64,000 bases of DNA from positions 124,001-188,000 of the forward strand of contig NZ_FOBF01000003.1 of assembly GCF_900109355.1 (NCBI RefSeq), in the 5' to 3' direction. This DNA is from Nonomuraea pusilla. GTDB taxonomy: Bacteria > Actinomycetota > Actinomycetes > Streptosporangiales > Streptosporangiaceae. The stretch's first letter is position 1. Every line of letters begins with the position of its first letter. Shown one piece after another: positions 60,611 through 64,000 of this stretch. A program made the position numbers and the translations under genes. The notes below the pieces were generated by a model. It had not been told where the DNA came from, ran no database searches, and saw nothing but the letters and a program-made list of their open reading frames with translations.

Positions 60611-61179
60611 TGCTTGCCGGGCCTGAAGCCGAAGATGTACTCCCGCGTCTCGCTCGGGTGGAACGGGACGCCGACCTGCGGCTCGAACGCGACGTTGTCC
60701 CTGGGGCAGTAGCACAGGCTCTCCCACACGGCCAGCGCCTTCTCCCTGGCCGAAGCCTCCGCCACGTCCCGCCTGCGCGCCCCGTGCGCGCCGAGCACCA
60801 GCAGCAGGCCGAGCCCCCAGAACAGGCCCGTCAGGCAGAACGGCGCGAGCAGCACCTCACCCCAGTTCGTGTCCTTGCCCATCGCGATCACCAGCGCCAC
60901 CACCAGGTGCACCAGCGCGCCCAGCCCCAGCAGGATGTACCCCTGGTTCCTCGCCCACGGCGTGTAGTGGCGGCTGGGGAACGACAGCCACACCGCGAGC
61001 TGCGTACGGCTCATGACGTGCTTGGACACGCCCAGCGACGGCGCCGTGGGCAGGTCCGCGACCTCGCGCGTGCCCGGCAGCCTCACCCGGCCGATCCTGT
61101 ACGTGGTTCCGGCGGCCACCGCTCCGGGGACCGAGACGACCTGGTCGGTCTGCGCGCACACCGGACACCTGACTTCCAC
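60595..61179 (-). CDS. Small two-TM protein with N-terminal CxxC, unknown function
   Basis: A 194-aa protein. The N-terminus VRCPVCAQTDQVVSV has a CxxC pair that may bind zinc with another partner. Two hydrophobic helices follow (GYILLGLGALVHLVVALVIA and FCLTGLFWGLGLLLVLG). The C-terminal half carries CYCPRDNVAF and GFRPGK. Cytoplasmic ends are likely. GTG 61179 is inferred from the domain start; CAAACT 7 nt upstream on the reverse strand may be a leaderless -10. An upstream ATG (61449) would run into the kinase promoter. Confidence 0.65.
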   Translation of the reverse strand: MEVRCPVCAQTDQVVSVPGAVAAGTTYRIGRVRLPGTREVADLPTAPSLGVSKHVMSRTQLAVWLSFPSRHYTPWARNQGYILLGLGALVHLVVALVIAMGKDTNWGEVLLAPFCLTGLFWGLGLLLVLGAHGARRRDVAEASAREKALAVWESLCYCPRDNVAFEPQVGVPFHPSETREYIFGFRPGKQARPL

Positions 61180-61474
61180 CCAGGGCAGTTTGGCCTCAAG
61201 GTGCCGATGGCGCAAACCGGTCGCGCCCGTCGCCGAACCCCCGCGGCTCCGGACGTTCGCCTGGTTACGTGGCTCCGGACCGGGCTTCCCCCGTGTGAGA
61301 AGGGCATCGGACAGCGTGACCAATACGTGACTTCGATGCCCGGCATGGACACGACCAGCACTGCGACACTGACTTGTCACGTCAGAAGTGAAAGTTCTGA
61401 CACGTCTGGAAGACGACCCAGAGGTCACGCTGGTAGCGTTTTGCCCCATCTGTTGGTTGTCATGGGGGTCCGAC
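61180..61474. other. 295-bp divergent region upstream of the Ser/Thr kinase
   Basis: It separates the two-TM protein and the kinase. It is AT-richer than coding DNA near 61365-61470. Candidate signals are GTCACGTCAGAAGTGAAAG (61377-61395) and TAGCGT (61434-61439), the latter a possible -10 for the kinase. I see no other gene. Confidence 0.4.
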
Positions 61475-63901
61475 GTGAATCAGTTCCAGCCGTTGGCGGC
61501 GGACGACCCGCGGCGGCTGGGGGCGTACGACATCGTCGCCCGGCTCGGCGAGGGTGGCCAGGGCGTTGTCTACCTGGGCAAGAGCGACTCGGGGGAACAA
61601 GTCGCGGTCAAGCTGCTGCACCACGCCCTGGTGGCCGACGCCGACGCCAGGACCAGGTTCCTGCGCGAGGTGGCGGTGGCCCAGCGGGTGGCGAGGTTCT
61701 GCACCGCCCCCGTGCTCCACGCCGACCTGGACGGCAGCCGCCCGTACATCGTGAGCGAGTACGTGCCGGGGCCGTCGCTGCGTGAACTGGTGGTCAACGA
61801 GGGGCCGCGCCGGGGGGCCGCCCTGGAGCGGCTCGCCATCAGCACCGCGACCGCGCTCGCCGCCATCCACCGGGCCGGCATCCTCCACCGCGACTTCAAG
61901 CCCGCCAACGTCCTCATGGGCCCCGAGGGCCCGGTCGTGATCGACTTCGGCATCGCCCGCGCCCTGGACTCCCCCGGCGCGACCGCGACCGGCATGGCGA
62001 TGGGGACGCCGTCGTACCTGGCGCCCGAGCAGCTCACCGGCGCCGCCGTGTCCGAGGCGGCCGACGTGTTCGCCTGGGGCGTCACCATGGTGTTCGCGGC
62101 GACGGGCAAGCCGGCGTTCGGCGCCGACTCCATCCCCGTCGTGATGAACCGCATCCTCAACGAGGAGCCGCAGCTCGGCGCCATGGAGGGCGTGCTCGGC
62201 GAACTCGTCGCCGCCTGCCTGTCCAAGGACCCCGCGCAGCGGCCCAGCGCGGACGAGCTCATCGTCCGCCTCACCGGCCAGCCCGCGCCCCGCGCCGCCA
62301 TCGAACCGGTGACCGGCCAGTCCCTCGTCCCCGGAGCGGCGGCCGCGCCCCAAACCGGCCCGCAGCAGGGCGAACGGGCCGAGGGGCAGGGCTACCCGGG
62401 GCCGTGGAACCAGCCGAACGGCCCCGTCCCCCAGACCGGCTCGTACGGACTGCCCACACCGACGGCAGCCGCAGGAGCACCGGCAGGGGGCACCCCGAAC
62501 GCGGCCCAGACCACCGGCACCCCGAACATCGCCGCCACCGGGGACACCGGCCCGAACGGCACGGGCGCGAACGCCGGCCCGGCCGCTGGGGCGAACGCCG
62601 CCGGCGCGAACCCGCCCGGCTCGCAGCCCGGCCCGCATGCTCCGGCTCCGACCGCCGCTCACCCCGGCTCTCCCCAGTCCGCCGGCGGACCCGCCGGCCC
62701 GGCTGCACCCCACCCGGGACAGCAGCCCGCCCACCCTGGGCAGCAGCCGTTCGCCCAGGCGGGCGGACAGGAGCCGACCACCCACCTGCCCGGGCACCAG
62801 CCCGGCGGCAGCCCGCAGCCGGGCCCCGGCCTGCCCCAGGGCGGCCAGGGGCACGGCATGCCGCCCGCGGCGGGCCCCCAGGGCGCCCCGCAACCCGGCA
62901 TGCCGCCCGCGGCGGGCCCCCAGAACGTGCAGCACGGCGTACCGGCGCAGGGCGGCGTACCGCACGGCATGCCGGCGCACGGTGGACCGCAGGGGCCCGG
63001 TGGTCCCGGGCAGCGCGCCGCCGGGCCCGGGCAGCCGGGCGGCGCGCCCGAGAAGCAGCGCCGGACCCTCACGCTCGCCCTCTCGGGAGCCGCCGCCGCG
63101 GCGCTCCTGGTGGTGGGCGGCGCGGTCGTGGTCCAGGCCAACAGCGGCGGCAAGGTGCCGGTCGTCGCCGTGGGCGACGCCTCGGTGGCCTCGCCGAGCG
63201 AAGGCGCGGGCGCGGGCCAGCCGGGCGAGCCGCCGTCCGCCGAGACCACCCCGGACGTGCCCTCGGCCGAGACCGGCGCCCCGGTGCCCACCCTGGACGT
63301 CGAGGAGCCGAAGAAGAGGCACTCGGAGAACCCGCTCACCCCGCTCCCCAACCAGGTGACGGCCCCACCCACCGCCCACGCCTCGTCCCACCCAACGACG
63401 AAGCCCACCAAGAAGCCCGAAACCAAACCAACCGAAACCAAGAAGCCCACAGGCCTCGTCGACCCGGACGCCGGATCGACGGCCGAGCCGAGCCAGGGTC
63501 CGACGACCACCCTCGCGCCTTCCGCCCAGCCGACCAAGAAGCCGTCCACCACGAAGCCCAGCCAGCCGCCGGCGATCAACACCTACAAGGCTCCGGCCGT
63601 GTGCGGTTCCGGCTACAGGGTGATCGACTCGCACGCGCTCGGCAGCAGCGCCACCATCTTCCTGCTCTACAACTCGGGCGCGGGCAAGAACTGCGTGGTC
63701 ACCATGTCCCGCCTGATCTACCCGAACAAGGTGCAGATGGGTGCCCTGCTTCAGGTCAAGGGCGGTGCCAGCGGGAGCAACGCGGGCAGGTTCACCGCCT
63801 ACGCCGGTCCCGTCCGGCTGGCCGCCGTGAAGAAGTGCGTCATCTGGGGTGGTTCGTGGGGCTCGCTCAGCTGGAAGTCCGGCTGGAGCCACTGCACCTG
63901 A
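61475..63901 (+). CDS. Receptor-type Ser/Thr protein kinase (PknB-like, no PASTA domains)
   Basis: An 808-aa kinase. The kinase domain (about 15-275) has LGEGGQGVVYLG, Lys46 (VAVKLL), HRD 138-140 (LHRDFKPANVL) and DFG 157-159, then GTPSYLAPEQL. A linker rich in Pro, Gly and Gln follows (about 290-525, with GMPPAAGPQ repeats). One TM helix is near 530-555. An extracytoplasmic Pro/Thr/Lys-rich stalk ends in a Cys-containing domain (about 705-808, with CGSGYRV, NCVVTM and KKCVIWGG). It should phosphorylate cytoplasmic proteins in response to an outside cue. GTG 61475 is chosen because the kinase fold starts just after it. Confidence 0.92.
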   Translation: MNQFQPLAADDPRRLGAYDIVARLGEGGQGVVYLGKSDSGEQVAVKLLHHALVADADARTRFLREVAVAQRVARFCTAPVLHADLDGSRPYIVSEYVPGPSLRELVVNEGPRRGAALERLAISTATALAAIHRAGILHRDFKPANVLMGPEGPVVIDFGIARALDSPGATATGMAMGTPSYLAPEQLTGAAVSEAADVFAWGVTMVFAATGKPAFGADSIPVVMNRILNEEPQLGAMEGVLGELVAACLSKDPAQRPSADELIVRLTGQPAPRAAIEPVTGQSLVPGAAAAPQTGPQQGERAEGQGYPGPWNQPNGPVPQTGSYGLPTPTAAAGAPAGGTPNAAQTTGTPNIAATGDTGPNGTGANAGPAAGANAAGANPPGSQPGPHAPAPTAAHPGSPQSAGGPAGPAAPHPGQQPAHPGQQPFAQAGGQEPTTHLPGHQPGGSPQPGPGLPQGGQGHGMPPAAGPQGAPQPGMPPAAGPQNVQHGVPAQGGVPHGMPAHGGPQGPGGPGQRAAGPGQPGGAPEKQRRTLTLALSGAAAAALLVVGGAVVVQANSGGKVPVVAVGDASVASPSEGAGAGQPGEPPSAETTPDVPSAETGAPVPTLDVEEPKKRHSENPLTPLPNQVTAPPTAHASSHPTTKPTKKPETKPTETKKPTGLVDPDAGSTAEPSQGPTTTLAPSAQPTKKPSTTKPSQPPAINTYKAPAVCGSGYRVIDSHALGSSATIFLLYNSGAGKNCVVTMSRLIYPNKVQMGALLQVKGGASGSNAGRFTAYAGPVRLAAVKKCVIWGGSWGSLSWKSGWSHCT

Positions 63902-63922
63902 CCGAGCCGCAACCGGCACGCT

Positions 63923-63958
63923 GAAGGGCCGTCCCTGAGATCTCGGGGACGGCCCTTC
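63923..63958. terminator. Strong terminator hairpin after the Ser/Thr kinase (13-bp stem)
   Basis: GAAGGGCCGTCCC (63923-63935) pairs perfectly with GGGACGGCCCTTC (63946-63958). The loop TGAGATCTCG can extend the stem further. It lies 22 bp past the kinase stop. Confidence 0.8.
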
Positions 63959-64000
63959 GCCGTCTCTCCTGGGCGCGTCGGCGCTTGCCATGGCGGTGAG

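Overview
The window is very GC-rich chromosomal DNA from a filamentous actinomycete. Supporting signs are the third-codon-position GC bias, a four-gene conservon (CvnA-D), an AfsR/SARP-type giant regulator, a GTG/TTG-rich start repertoire, only three TTA codons found by eye, and many promoters with a TANNNT -10 placed 6-8 nt before the start codon (leaderless mRNAs). The gene style suggests Streptosporangiaceae/Nonomuraea or a relative, but no rRNA or marker gene fixes the genus. No tRNA, rRNA, CRISPR array, insertion sequence or prophage was seen.

Layout. 1-2.7 kb: fatty/aryl acid catabolism (crotonase, acyl-CoA dehydrogenase) divergent from a PaaX-type repressor. 2.7-11.3 kb: mixed metabolism (unknown protein, GCS2 ligase, zinc ADH, aldo/keto reductase, secreted FG-GAP protein, PolX, YkvA protein). 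11.6-20.6 kb: small membrane protein, DinB-like/AraC divergent pair, SARP-ATPase regulator divergent from a flavin oxidase, sulfite-oxidase-family enzyme, TetR. 20.6-21.6 kb: a decayed TetR-MFS locus. 21.6-27.6 kb: aldo/keto reductase and a compact diterpenoid-type locus (GGPP synthase, P450, class I cyclase, class II cyclase). 27.7-31.4 kb: the conservon. 31.5-38.1 kb: a LytS/LytR two-component pair with two DUF485 plus acetate/monocarboxylate symporter modules. 38.1-44.3 kb: HIT protein, MFS-TetR efflux operon, and an opposing chain of four overlapping envelope genes (holin-like, DUF3618, YihY, lipoprotein). 44.4-50 kb: SNF2 helicase plus SWIM protein, secreted protein, SRPBCC-MarR pair under a perfect 39-bp palindrome. 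50-54.3 kb: aldehyde dehydrogenase, DUF779 and GAF regulator, then a lipid kinase. 54.3-64 kb: immune-inhibitor-A metalloprotease, solitary cytochrome oxidase subunit I, aspartate aminotransferase, small membrane protein, and a receptor-type Ser/Thr kinase.

How the parts work together. The best candidate for an undescribed system is the terpenoid locus. A TTG-started prenyl diphosphate synthase supplies a C15/C20 substrate, the beta-gamma class II cyclase (variant DxDTT acid motif) would make a bicyclic diphosphate, the class I enzyme (variant DRLID metal motif, intact NDxxTxxxE) would ionise it, and the P450 would oxidise it. The class II gene carries a TTA codon, and a membrane-signalling conservon follows 169 bp downstream, which hints at developmental control. 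Other unusual items are a DUF3618 membrane protein with an Arg/Gly/Met-repeat tail, an in-frame 24-bp repeat inside the SARP ATPase, tandem operators over a leaderless start codon, and a glycine-rich micro-ORF coupled at both ends. Start codons, promoters and terminators were read by eye and no homology search was run.
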